Assembly (NCBI RefSeq): GCF_900269665.1
Contig: NZ_LT985361.1
Location: 4,238,453-4,302,452 of the forward strand
Length of the DNA stretch: 64,000 nt
Direction: 5' to 3'
Source: Nocardia suismassiliense
GTDB taxonomy: Bacteria > Actinomycetota > Actinomycetes > Mycobacteriales > Mycobacteriaceae
Shown: in pieces, positions 16,699 through 24,813 of the stretch
How the letters are laid out: every line of letters begins with the position of its first letter
Position numbering within the stretch: the stretch's first letter is position 1
The notes under the pieces: model-generated
The model's database searches: none
The model's input: the letters and a program-made list of their open reading frames with translations, nothing else
Told to the model about the DNA's origin: nothing
Translations under genes and position numbers: made by a program

Positions 16699-17718
16699 AT
16701 GGTCGAGACGACGCGAATCGTGCTTGCTTCCCGCCCGGAGGGTGCGCCTACCGCAGCGAACTTCCGTACCGAAACCGCCGAGCTGCCGCCGCTCGAGGAG
16801 GGGCAGGTGCTGCTGCGCACGTTGTATCTGTCCCTGGATCCGTACATGCGTGGCCGGATGAGCGCCGCGAAGTCGTATGCGAAACCGGTCGAAGTCGGTG
16901 GCGTGATGGTCGGCGGCACCGTGGCCGAGGTGGTCGACTCCCGCGCCGCCGAACTCGCGAAAGGCGATGTGGTGCTGGCCTATTCGGGCTGGCAGACGCA
17001 CGATGTGGTCGCCGCGTCCAGCGTGCGCAAGCTCGATCCCGCGACGGCGCCCGTCTCGACGGCGCTCGGCGTGCTGGGTATGCCCGGTTTCACCGCGTAC
17101 TCCGGTCTGCTGAAGATCGGGCAGCCGAAAGCGGGGGAGACCGTCGTGGTCGCCGCCGCCACCGGGCCGGTCGGCTCGGCGGTCGGGCAGATCGCCAAGA
17201 TCAAGGGTGCCCGCGCGGTCGGCATCGCGGGCGGACCGCGCAAGTGCGCGGCCCTGCTCGACGAGTTCGGTTTCGACGCCGCGATCGACCACCGCGCGCC
17301 CGACTTCGCCGAACAGCTGAAGGCGGCGGTGCCGGACGGCATCGATGTCTACTTCGAGAACGTGGCAGGCGCGGTCGCCGACGCGGTATATCCGCTGCTG
17401 AACACCTACGCGCGCGTCCCGGTGTGCGGGCTCATCGCGAACTACAACACGACCGGCGCCGAGGAAGGCCCGGATCGCCTGCCCGCCTTCTACAGCCGCA
17501 TCCTGGTCAAGAGTCTCACCGTCCGCGGTTTCATCCAGACCGAGTTCGTCCGCGAACTGTACCCGGACTTTCTGCGTGAGATGGGCGAGTGGGTCGGCGG
17601 CGGTCGCGTCCGCTACCTGGAGGACATCACCGCGGGGCTCGAGAACGCTCCCGAGGCGTTCATCGGCATGCTGGAGGGTCGCAATTTCGGCAAGGTGGTC
17701 GTGCAGGTCGTCGGCTAG
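16699..17718 (+). CDS. NADP-dependent oxidoreductase, MDR superfamily (leukotriene B4 dehydrogenase/CurA-like)
   Basis: Zinc-free medium-chain reductase of 339 residues, of the PTGR/CurA type that reduces alpha,beta-unsaturated ketones with NADPH. Family marks are LYLSLDPYMRGRMS in the catalytic domain, the GMPGFTAYSGL helix and the nucleotide motif AATGPVGSAVGQIA. ATG 16699 follows TAAGCT by ten bases, so the transcript is nearly leaderless. The gene ends in CTAG shared with the opposing gene, so the two stop codons overlap. The substrate is unknown; detoxification of reactive enones is the usual role. Confidence 0.88.
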   Translation: MVETTRIVLASRPEGAPTAANFRTETAELPPLEEGQVLLRTLYLSLDPYMRGRMSAAKSYAKPVEVGGVMVGGTVAEVVDSRAAELAKGDVVLAYSGWQTHDVVAASSVRKLDPATAPVSTALGVLGMPGFTAYSGLLKIGQPKAGETVVVAAATGPVGSAVGQIAKIKGARAVGIAGGPRKCAALLDEFGFDAAIDHRAPDFAEQLKAAVPDGIDVYFENVAGAVADAVYPLLNTYARVPVCGLIANYNTTGAEEGPDRLPAFYSRILVKSLTVRGFIQTEFVRELYPDFLREMGEWVGGGRVRYLEDITAGLENAPEAFIGMLEGRNFGKVVVQVVG

Positions 17719-18071
17719 CGCGCGACGGTGCTGCCGCCGATCGCCAGGTAGACCACCATCACCATGAACAGGAACCAGCCCGCGCCCTGCCAGATGGGCC
17801 AGGCCTGGCCGCGTCGCCACACGCGGTAGGTCTCGACGAACGCGCCGATACCGCCGAGCAGCAGGATTACGGGGGGTACCACCAGCATTGCGGTTTTCGC
17901 GCCGGTGTCACAGAGCAGGGTGTCCGCATCGGCGCAGGCCCTGCGGTTCGCCGTCCAGATGGCCGCCACCGCGAAGGTCAACGCGGCAGCCGCGTTGACA
18001 ATGAGGACGTAGGTCGCAGCACGCCGATAGGTCTTCGGGTCGCGTTGGCGTTTCCGCACGTCGTTGACCAT
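17715..18071 (-). CDS. small hypothetical membrane protein
   Basis: Protein of 118 residues with three hydrophobic helices and a basic N-terminus (VRKRQRDPKTYRR). The extracytoplasmic loop carries two cysteines (RRACADADTLLCD) that could form a disulfide. Not recognised. Its stop codon shares CTAG with the stop of the opposing oxidoreductase. The ATG has no strong ribosome site. No function can be proposed. Confidence 0.6.
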   Translation of the reverse strand: MVNDVRKRQRDPKTYRRAATYVLIVNAAAALTFAVAAIWTANRRACADADTLLCDTGAKTAMLVVPPVILLLGGIGAFVETYRVWRRGQAWPIWQGAGWFLFMVMVVYLAIGGSTVAR

Positions 18072-18168
18072 GCCTGCACCTCACCGGTCTCGGGTCCGCC
18101 TGGGGCTCTTCCCGAGATTGCCGACTTGGCGCCGGCCAAACATCGCCTGCTCAGGGCAGGCGCGCTGG

Positions 18169-18996
18169 TCAGGGCTTGCGGCCGACGCCTGCCCAGTACC
18201 ACGCGGATTCGGGGTCGACCGGTTCTTCGCCAGGCGTGGGGTGCCAGGTGACCACGGGGACGACGCCCGGCTCGATCAGCTCGGTGCCCGCGAACAGTGC
18301 CTCGGTTTCGGTGCGGCTGCGCGGGTGGAAGGTGATGCCCGCGTCTTCCGCGGAGGCGGCCACCCGAGCCATCGCCCGCTCGTCGAAATCGGCGGTGGGG
18401 TGGGTGAGTACCAGGTAGCTGCCGGACGGCACCACCTCCAGGAGATTGCGGATGATGCCGTGCGGATCGTCGCTGTCGCGGAAGTACATCATGATCGCCA
18501 CCAGCATGATGGCGACCGGCTGCTCCAGGTCGAGGGTGGCGCCGAGGGTCGCGTCGCGCAGGATGGCGCCGGGGTCGTGCAGGTCGGCGTAGATGAAGGC
18601 CGTCTTGCCCTGCGGCTTGCTCGACATCAAGGCGCGGGCGTGCGCGAGCACGATCGGATCGTTGTCCACGTAGACCACCCGGGCCGCCGGATCGAGCCGC
18701 TGCGCCACTTCGTGAGTGTTGCCCGCGGTGGGGATGCCGGTACCGATGTCCAGGAACTGGTTGATGCCCACCTCACTGGTCAGATACTGCACCGCGCGGC
18801 CGAGGAACGCCCGATTGGCGCGCGCCATGGTCTGAATGGCAGGGATGTGGCCGGCAATGGCGTCGCCGAGCGCGCGGTCGGCCGGGTAATTGTCTTTTCC
18901 GCCTAGCCAATAATCGTAGACGCGCGCTTCGTGCGCGACGCTCGTATCGATCTTGGTGGGTAATGCGGTGGGGGTCTGTGCACGACTGTCCGACAT
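18169..18996 (-). CDS. SAM-dependent methyltransferase (DUF574/Methyltransf_19 family)
   Basis: Actinobacterial methyltransferase of 275 residues. The family opening is present (DTSVAHEARVYDYWLGGKDNYPADR), then the SAM-binding motif in FLDIGTGIPTAGNTHEVAQ and the acidic ribose contact VVYVDNDPIV. These proteins are expanded in streptomycetes and nocardiae; a few have been linked to secondary metabolism, but most are uncharacterised. The start is firm: GGAGGG lies seven bases before ATG 18996. No biosynthetic genes sit next to it, so its acceptor substrate is open. Confidence 0.88.
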   Translation of the reverse strand: MSDSRAQTPTALPTKIDTSVAHEARVYDYWLGGKDNYPADRALGDAIAGHIPAIQTMARANRAFLGRAVQYLTSEVGINQFLDIGTGIPTAGNTHEVAQRLDPAARVVYVDNDPIVLAHARALMSSKPQGKTAFIYADLHDPGAILRDATLGATLDLEQPVAIMLVAIMMYFRDSDDPHGIIRNLLEVVPSGSYLVLTHPTADFDERAMARVAASAEDAGITFHPRSRTETEALFAGTELIEPGVVPVVTWHPTPGEEPVDPESAWYWAGVGRKP

Positions 18997-19499
18997 GGGG
19001 ATTCCCTCCTGTGGTGGTCACGGGAGAGTCGGGCCGGTGACCACCGAGTCGCCGACGGGGACGGCGACTGCTACTGCGAATCTTGCCCGCCAAGGATATT
19101 CCAGCGAATGGCTGGCATGCGGTGCTTCGGCCGGATGCGGGAGGGTTTTCGGGGGACCATCCGGTTTTAGCGAACTTTTCCGCAGAGAGCGCACCGGCTG
19201 CCTGCGCGGCGGTGGTGATCCGGGCGGCCGACTCCCCCGGGCGGTGTGTCGCCCTGCGGTGTGTCGCACCGCATCCGTGATCTTGATGAGGTTGAATTGC
19301 GCAGGTCACGAGTTTTTCCGGCCACGAGCGGAAAGCAGGAGACGACATGGCACGAGTCCGCAGCGACAGCTAGCGCGGTCGTTCCCGTGGTGTCGTCGAA
19401 TTCTTCGGCGGCGCGATTTCTTCGATATCCGAGTCTTGGTGAGCACACCGCGATTTCTCGTGTCCGGACCCATCCCAGCCTGCGAAAAGGAGCACGCAC
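18997..19499. other. long intergenic region with a possible 8-codon leader ORF
   Basis: About 500 bases between divergent genes with no convincing protein gene. One feature stands out: AGGAGACGAC precedes an ATG at 19347 opening an 8-codon frame (MARVRSDS, stop at 19371-19373), about 125 bases before the next gene. It could be a leader peptide or chance. The segment 19200-19290 is rich in repeated GGTGTGTCGC-like elements without a clear fold. Confidence 0.3.
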
Positions 19500-19781
19500 G
19501 TGAGCATGATTCTGGCCGCGCTACACGACACCGTTCTCGCGGAGGTCGGAAATCCGACACCGGAGGCGCCGCCGCTGGCGGACAAACTGCTGCAAATGGG
19601 TCGCTATTTCACCTGGCTGGTCCAACTGTCCGGTATCACCGCCATCACCTACGGCGGCGGCCGTTTCGCCTGGGAGAAGTGGAACGGCGGCGGTTTGCAA
19701 TCGCCGAAGATGATCGCCAGCGCGATGGCCGGCGGCGCGGTCGCGACCAGCGCGGGCACCATCATGAACGCCGTCATCTGA
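19500..19781 (+). CDS. small two-helix membrane protein
   Basis: Protein of 93 residues. A hydrophilic N-terminus is followed by two hydrophobic segments (WLVQLSGITAITYGGG and IASAMAGGAVATSAGTIM), reminiscent in size and layout of the small membrane proteins encoded in actinobacterial conjugation or secretion clusters, though no such genes lie nearby. The start is GTG 19500 with AAAGGAG seven bases upstream; ATG 19506 is the alternative. It is preceded by an unusually long non-coding region. Function unknown. Confidence 0.6.
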   Translation: MSMILAALHDTVLAEVGNPTPEAPPLADKLLQMGRYFTWLVQLSGITAITYGGGRFAWEKWNGGGLQSPKMIASAMAGGAVATSAGTIMNAVI

Positions 19782-19794
19782 TCGGATACTGAGG

Positions 19795-20823
19795 TCACCG
19801 GCTCGGCGAAATCTCTCTCGTTGAGCCGGATTCGGTTGTGCTGTGGCGGAATACGTCGGACAGCGCGCGCCTCGGTGTCGGGGCGCGGCGACTTTCCGGC
19901 GCGGCGGTGCCGATCCGGATCAGCACCTGCGGAACCCCGGGGCGGGTGAGCAACTCGGCGACCACCGTGCTGGTCGCTGCGAACTCGGTGAGATGGGTGA
20001 GCGGGCAGCTGGCCAAACCACGGCGGGTGCATTCGAGCAGCACCTGCGACAGGGCCTCGCCGGTATCCACCCATTCGCCAGGGGAGTGGCCGTCGGTGCT
20101 GAGCACCACCAAGCGCGAGCGGTCGTAAAGATCGGCGCGGCGGTTCGTGTACGGAGGGGACGGAAAGTGCCGCCCGACGCCGACGCGGTCGGCCTCGACC
20201 GCGGAGACTCGGGCGGCGACAGGAATGCCATCGAATGAGCCGGAACCCTCACTCCACCAAGCCAATTCGTGCTGGTATGCCCGATCGTGCCGAGCTAGCG
20301 CGGCGGCGTGCTCAGTGACAGCAATCAGTCTGCGACGATGCTGCTCACCGATTTCATCGACTGCCACGTGGTGCGGCCGGGCCAACTCGCGCAGCGCACC
20401 GAGCACCGTGGGCCAGTCGTCGGGCGGTGCCATCGGCAATCGGTCGGTATGCCGCACTGTGATGGCGCGGACGCGGGCGGCGGTCTGGTTCAGCGCCTCG
20501 TGCCACGGCCGGAATTCGAGCACGGCCAGTAGTTCCGGTCGGTCCGCGTCCGGTATCCGGTTGGCGAAGGTGAACCATCCCAGGGACATGAAGGTCAAGC
20601 GGGCGTGATCGAGTACCGCTCCGCAACTGATCGCCAGCTGCCTGCCTGCCGGATCCGCGACCGGAAGTTGCCGGTGGTGGTCGCGGTAGAGCAGTAGCTG
20701 CTTGCCGTCGAACTCCCACCGCCACGGCTGAGTGTTGTGCACCGACGGCGCTCGGCAAGCCAATGTCAGTGCCCGCCGTATAGTCCCGAGATCGGGTGTA
20801 CCGGAGTCCCTGTCTGTGACCAT
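19795..20823 (-). CDS. Acg-family FMN-binding oxidoreductase (nitroreductase-like)
   Basis: Nitroreductase-fold protein of 342 residues of the Acg type, named after the hypoxia-induced mycobacterial Acg, in which both halves resemble nitroreductase subunits but the flavin may be sequestered rather than catalytic. Family marks are RAPSVHNTQPWRWEF at the N-terminus and the later ASCPLTHLTEF segment. ATG 20823 is the first start in good coding sequence, without a strong ribosome site. I looked for a DosR-type box upstream and found none, so dormancy control is not supported here. It diverges from an OhrR-like regulator. Confidence 0.85.
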   Translation of the reverse strand: MVTDRDSGTPDLGTIRRALTLACRAPSVHNTQPWRWEFDGKQLLLYRDHHRQLPVADPAGRQLAISCGAVLDHARLTFMSLGWFTFANRIPDADRPELLAVLEFRPWHEALNQTAARVRAITVRHTDRLPMAPPDDWPTVLGALRELARPHHVAVDEIGEQHRRRLIAVTEHAAALARHDRAYQHELAWWSEGSGSFDGIPVAARVSAVEADRVGVGRHFPSPPYTNRRADLYDRSRLVVLSTDGHSPGEWVDTGEALSQVLLECTRRGLASCPLTHLTEFAATSTVVAELLTRPGVPQVLIRIGTAAPESRRAPTPRRALSDVFRHSTTESGSTREISPSR

Positions 20824-21068
20824 GACCCGAGTCTTTGCGTCGGTCACCGCCCGCACCACGGTCTTCGAGCCCTTGTTTCGAGGCCGATGGTCACAACTTC
20901 GCCGTCGTCGCGGGATTGTGCACGCCGCATGCATCGGCCCCTCACCTCGGCGGAACATCGCGCGATGCGGACCGATAGCGGATCATCATGGGCGACACCG
21001 CGGTAACGGAGCCGGCGTCCCGGCGCGACGATGCGAAATTCGTCGGTAGCAATGCGTACAGTGCAGGT

Positions 21069-21605
21069 ATGCCCGAGGAAGCGCATCCAAATTCCGCGGT
21101 GCGTGTCGAACCGGCCGCAGCGCCGGGCACCACCGCAACCGCCGGGGACTCCGATCCCGATCTGCTGTTGTTGGCGAATCAGCTGTGCTTCGCCCTATAT
21201 TCCACGTCGCGCTCGATGACCGCCGCCTACCGGCCCTTTCTCGAGCAGATGCGGATCACCTATCCCCAGTACCTCGCGCTGCTCGCGCTGTGGGAACGGC
21301 CCGGTATGACGATGAAGGAACTCGGCGAACAGCTGAGCCTGGACTATGGCACCGTCTCGCCGCTGATCCAGCGACTACAGGCGCACGGGTTCGTGGAAAG
21401 CGTGCGCAGAGCCCACGATCGCCGCGCCGTAGAGCTGCGCGCGACCGAAGCGGGTGTCGCCCTGCAACATCAGGCCAGGGAGATGATCGAGGCGGTGATG
21501 GAAGGTGTCGGCTACCCGATCGAGCACCTCATCGAAATCCGCGATCAGGTCAACGCGCTCGGCGAACGGTTGGACGCGATCGCCGAGGCGCGAAAAGAAG
21601 CCTGA
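21069..21605 (+). CDS. MarR-family regulator, OhrR-like
   Basis: Winged-helix regulator of 178 residues. The core begins with LLLANQLCFALYSTSRSMTA, the OhrR signature whose cysteine (Cys40 here) is oxidised by organic peroxides to release DNA, and continues with LTYPQYL-like and DYGTVSPLIQRL recognition-helix segments. A 28-residue Ala/Pro-rich N-terminal extension is unusual. ATG 21069 follows TACAGT closely, suggesting a leaderless message. OhrR genes normally adjoin ohr; none is present here. The nearest divergent gene is the Acg-type oxidoreductase, which could be its target. Confidence 0.85.
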   Translation: MPEEAHPNSAVRVEPAAAPGTTATAGDSDPDLLLLANQLCFALYSTSRSMTAAYRPFLEQMRITYPQYLALLALWERPGMTMKELGEQLSLDYGTVSPLIQRLQAHGFVESVRRAHDRRAVELRATEAGVALQHQAREMIEAVMEGVGYPIEHLIEIRDQVNALGERLDAIAEARKEA

Positions 21606-21614
21606 GCGCACCGG

Positions 21615-22109
21615 TTACGCGTCGAGCACCTTGACCTTGCGCTGCACCACCGGCGGCTCGGTCGACCACGGGAAGTTGATCCAGCGGTCGGTGTGCTTCC
21701 AGACGTATTCGCAGTCGACCTCCGAGCGCGGCTTCTGGTAGATCACCGCGCAGCGGACCTCCGCGACGTGGTGCTCGCAGAAGTCGCGTACCAATTTGAG
21801 GGTGGCGCCGGTATCGGCCACATCGTCGGCCACCAGTACGGTGGCCCCGGCCAGGTCGACGGCCTGCGGTACCGGCGGCAACATCACCGGCATATCGAGG
21901 CGCTGGTCGATGCCGGTGTAGAACTCCACGTTCATCACGTGCAGGTTCTTCACGTCCAGCGCGTAGCCGAGCGCGCCGGCCACGAACAACCCGCCGCGCG
22001 CGATCGACAGGATCAGATCGGGCTCGAACCCGTCGTCCGCGATCATGGTCGCCAACTCCCGGCTCGCCGAACCGAACAACTCCCAGCTCAGCACTTCCCG
22101 ATCCGCCAT
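21615..22109 (-). CDS. phosphoribosyltransferase (xanthine/hypoxanthine type)
   Basis: Type I phosphoribosyltransferase of 164 residues. The PRPP loop reads VLVADDVADTGATLKLV at residues 91-107, and a PPi-loop SIARGG lies near residue 35. It is closest in shape to small purine salvage enzymes such as xanthine-guanine phosphoribosyltransferase, though some members are regulators. ATG 22109 with a GGAG-containing upstream stretch is preferred; the frame is open further upstream but looks non-coding. It converges with the OhrR-like gene. Confidence 0.82.
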   Translation of the reverse strand: MADREVLSWELFGSASRELATMIADDGFEPDLILSIARGGLFVAGALGYALDVKNLHVMNVEFYTGIDQRLDMPVMLPPVPQAVDLAGATVLVADDVADTGATLKLVRDFCEHHVAEVRCAVIYQKPRSEVDCEYVWKHTDRWINFPWSTEPPVVQRKVKVLDA

Positions 22110-22454
22110 GGATGCTCCGTCTCCCTCGATGCGACTGCGCACAGAGCATACGAGTAGCCAGGATGTGGCCGTCGGCACGTACCCGGTCCGCGGTTTCGGT
22201 AAACATTGTTTTGTCTGTGACGGCGATTTATGGGTTTGCCGGTGCGTATTTGTGCAATTCCTATCCGGCTTTTCGATGGATAACGATTCGCCCGCGACAC
22301 CCGGTTTCAAATCGGCCGAACCACCGCTCGATTCGGCTACGGTTCGCGCTATCGCGTGTTACCCGGAATCCTTTTGGCCGCGTCGATCCGCACCGTGCCG
22401 GTGCTCGCACGTACTGCGGCCGAATGACCGAATCCAGAGAGAATGGGGATTGTC

Positions 22455-22808
22455 ATGCGCATCAGTCCGATTCGGATCGCAGCTCTCGCAGTCGTCTTCG
22501 TCGCGGCGGCCGCCGGTCTGACCTTCCTCGCCTCGGTGGCCAGCGCGGACGAGACGTGGATCTACGTCTGTGACGAGATCGAGGAACCCGAAGACGTCGG
22601 CGCGGAGGGCGCCGGAAATTGCCACGCGGAGCATGGTGCGCCCGCGACCGGCCCGATCAAACAGAAATTCAAACTGCATCAGCGCGGCGTGCCACCGAAA
22701 CCCGAGATGGTGGCCGTCTGTGAGGGTGAATCCCAGAGCGCCTTCGGTGAAGCGGCGTTGCCGGCGAAAGTAGACGGGTTCGGTTGCTACGTCTATGAAA
22801 TGCGCTGA
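22455..22808 (+). CDS. small exported protein, unknown
   Basis: Precursor of 117 residues with a signal peptide (hydrophobic core AALAVVFVAAAAGLTFL, cleavage near ASA). The mature part has four cysteines (VCDEIEEP, NCHAEH, VCEGES, GCYVYE), probably two disulfides. Not recognised. ATG 22455 is preferred over ATG 22443 since GGGGA lies six bases before it. It converges with the next gene, only five bases apart, with no room for a separate terminator. Confidence 0.6.
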   Translation: MRISPIRIAALAVVFVAAAAGLTFLASVASADETWIYVCDEIEEPEDVGAEGAGNCHAEHGAPATGPIKQKFKLHQRGVPPKPEMVAVCEGESQSAFGEAALPAKVDGFGCYVYEMR

Positions 22809-22813
22809 AAGTT

Positions 22814-23158
22814 TTACTTCCAGGCGGACTTCATGCGCTTCATCGCATTCATGCCGGCCGCGGACACGTCGGGCCACGGCGGTCGGCGCAGTATGGCGAG
22901 GGTGGTGAACACCGTCGCCACCAGCCCGATGAACTCACCGAGCAGCGCCACCCGGGTGACGTCGACCGCGGCCTCCCAGTGCACCTTGCCGTTGTGAATA
23001 ACGAAGATGCCCTGCGGTGACGCCGCGAACGGACCCCCACCCACCCTGGTAACGGTGATGACGGTCGACCCGTCGGCGGTCTCGTAGGGATCACCGAACA
23101 CCTGCACACCTCTCGCACTGGGCTCGAGCCGCCGCACCGACCTACCGATGATCGTCAT
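22814..23158 (-). CDS. hypothetical protein with C-terminal membrane helix
   Basis: Protein of 114 residues. A beta-rich N-terminal part (VQVFGDPYETADGSTVITVTRV) is followed by one hydrophobic helix (VALLGEFIGLVATVFTTLAIL) and a basic tail (MKRMKSAWK), predicting a single-span protein. No family recognised. ATG 23158 is used because the codons before it look non-coding; a GGGGA lies only two to three bases upstream, so the start is not firm. Confidence 0.5.
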   Translation of the reverse strand: MTIIGRSVRRLEPSARGVQVFGDPYETADGSTVITVTRVGGGPFAASPQGIFVIHNGKVHWEAAVDVTRVALLGEFIGLVATVFTTLAILRRPPWPDVSAAGMNAMKRMKSAWK

Positions 23159-23323
23159 TGTCCCCACTTTCGCCGCGGTCTCCGCAACATCGAAGGCTGC
23201 CCCACTGGCTCCCACCGTACCCGCCGGAATCGCGGAGCGGGACCTGGTTTCGCGACGAAAGACGCGCCGCGCCACCACTGTCCGTTCGACGGCAGCTGCC
23301 AGCCATGGCAGCTGCCGCCGGGC

Positions 23324-24616
23324 TCACGGGCGGAGGCGGTGAATGTCGCGGGGGAACAGGGTGGCGTGGCGGATGTTGTCCGCGCCGATCAAGCGGGTGA
23401 CCCAGCGTTCCAAGCCGATGGCGAAGCCGCCGTGTGGTGGCATGCCGTGCCGCATGGCTTCGAGATAGGGGGCGTACTCCGCCGGGTCCCCGCCGCGGGC
23501 CGCGAGTGCTGAAAGGTAATCGGCGTGGTTGTGCAACCGTTGGCCGCCGGTAACCAGTTCGAGTCCGCGGAACAACAGGTCGAACGAGTTCGTCCAGCGC
23601 GGATCGCTCGGTTGCGGGTGCGTGTAGAAGGGGCGTTTGACCGCCGGATAGCCGTCTACTGCAAGGAAATCCGAGTCGAACCGCTCCTTTGCCCACGTGC
23701 CGAGGAAACGCTCGTGCTCGGGCGCGAGGTCGGGTTCGGTGGGCTCCGCGCCGACCAGTTCGAGGGCTTCCCGGAAGTGGATGACCGGAATCCGCTCGGG
23801 TACCACCGGTAACTCCGCCCCTACGGTTTCCACTGCGGCACCGGCCTTTTCGCGAACGGCCTCGACCATCGCGGCGAGTGTGGCTCGCAGCTGGTCTAGT
23901 ACGTCGCGATGGTCGCGGATGAAGCCGAATTCGACGTCGAGTGAGACGTATTCGGCGAGGTGCCGGGCGGTGTCGTGCGGTTCGGCGCGAAAGACCGGCC
24001 CCACCTCGTACACCCGCTCGAAGACGCCGGTGAGCATCTGTTTGTACAGCTGCGGCGACTGGGCGAGGTAGGCAGTCGACCCGAAGTAGTTCAGCGCGAA
24101 CACGTTCGCGCCGGACTCGGTGCACTGGCCGACGATCTTGGGCGTCGTGACCTCGGTGAATCCCGCCTCGTCCAGGTGGCGGCGGAACCCGGCCATCGAG
24201 GCGGCCGCGATCCGCCAGACCGCCTGCCGGGTGGGGTGACGCCAGCTGATCGCGGCGTGGTCGAGCATGGTCGGCAGGGTGACTCCGAGGCCGGGCCGCC
24301 ACAGCTCGACCGGCGGTGGCTCGGCGGGTGCGCTCAGCGGCAGAATCGTCGGCTCGATGATCTCGACGCCGCCGGGTGCCTTCGCGTTGTCGATCAGGGT
24401 CCCGGTCACCCGGACCACGGTCTCCTCCGGCAGCATCGAAACCTGTTCGCGGACTTGCGGATCGGTCACCACCACCTGCGCGACGCCGGATCGATCGCGC
24501 AGCACGACGAATGTGACGGTCGCGAGTTGCCTGCGCCGGTGTATCCATCCCTCGACGGTCACCGATCCGGTACCCGCGGGCGTGGTCGGCAGTGCCGAAC
24601 AGAGCGTGCGTGACAT
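23324..24616 (-). CDS. aspS: archaeal-type aspartyl-tRNA synthetase, probably non-discriminating (Asp-tRNA(Asp/Asn))
   Basis: Class IIb synthetase of 430 residues of the short archaeal type, lacking the large insertion domain of the roughly 590-residue bacterial AspRS. An N-terminal OB-fold (residues 1-100) reads the anticodon; motif 2 is near 205-230 (EVGPVFRAEP) and motif 3 near 397-411 (GFAIGLERWVTRLIG). His26 (GWIHRRR) and Pro81 (KAPGGVEI) occupy positions where archaeal discriminating enzymes carry Trp and Lys, changes reported to relax selection against tRNA(Asn). It would thus make Asp-tRNA(Asn) for GatCAB. GGAGGTG seven bases before ATG 24616 is embedded in a T-box leader. Probably a second AspRS; possible roles are backup or resistance to an inhibitor. 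Confidence 0.85.
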   Translation of the reverse strand: MSRTLCSALPTTPAGTGSVTVEGWIHRRRQLATVTFVVLRDRSGVAQVVVTDPQVREQVSMLPEETVVRVTGTLIDNAKAPGGVEIIEPTILPLSAPAEPPPVELWRPGLGVTLPTMLDHAAISWRHPTRQAVWRIAAASMAGFRRHLDEAGFTEVTTPKIVGQCTESGANVFALNYFGSTAYLAQSPQLYKQMLTGVFERVYEVGPVFRAEPHDTARHLAEYVSLDVEFGFIRDHRDVLDQLRATLAAMVEAVREKAGAAVETVGAELPVVPERIPVIHFREALELVGAEPTEPDLAPEHERFLGTWAKERFDSDFLAVDGYPAVKRPFYTHPQPSDPRWTNSFDLLFRGLELVTGGQRLHNHADYLSALAARGGDPAEYAPYLEAMRHGMPPHGGFAIGLERWVTRLIGADNIRHATLFPRDIHRLRP

Positions 24617-24780
24617 CGGTTTCACCTCCTGGTTGTTATCCCCGGGAGGTGTGGGCGATCGGGTCCGTCGCGGTGCCACCACACCTTCGCAGCGCGATGC
24701 GCGCTGCCTCTAGTGGTCGAATTCTCGGTGACCGGCCGACGCGGCTCGGAGTTCGTTACGCTCGTCATCGCCGCATCTGC
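24617..24780 (-). promoter_or_regulatory. T-box riboswitch (translational type) upstream of aspS
   Basis: The leader folds as a T-box. Stem I: eight pairs, 24770-24777 with 24738-24745, with GA-rich internal bases and an inner GAG/CTC helix closing a nine-base loop that contains AAC (24755-24757), the likely specifier, as in ultrashort actinobacterial Stem I. Stem III: GCAGCGCG/CGCGCTGC (24689-24707). Antisequestrator: AGGTGTGG (24679-24686) pairs with CCACACCT (24647-24654), enclosing the canonical seven-base bulge TGGCACC (24672-24678) and a GCGA/TCGC helix. TGGC would pair with a GCCA tRNA end, that is G73, as in tRNA(Asp) and tRNA(Asn). Without tRNA, CACCTCC (24645-24651) can pair with the Shine-Dalgarno GGAGGTG (24623-24629). 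TTAAGCT near 24785 may be the -10 box. Confidence 0.88.
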
Positions 24781-24813
24781 GAGCTTAACGGGCAGCTGCG
24801 ACGACGCCAGTGA

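Noticed and set aside
20824..20990. Possible DosR (dormancy) box upstream of the Acg-type gene
   Set aside because: No match to the GGGACT-N-AGTCCC-like palindrome was found by eye.
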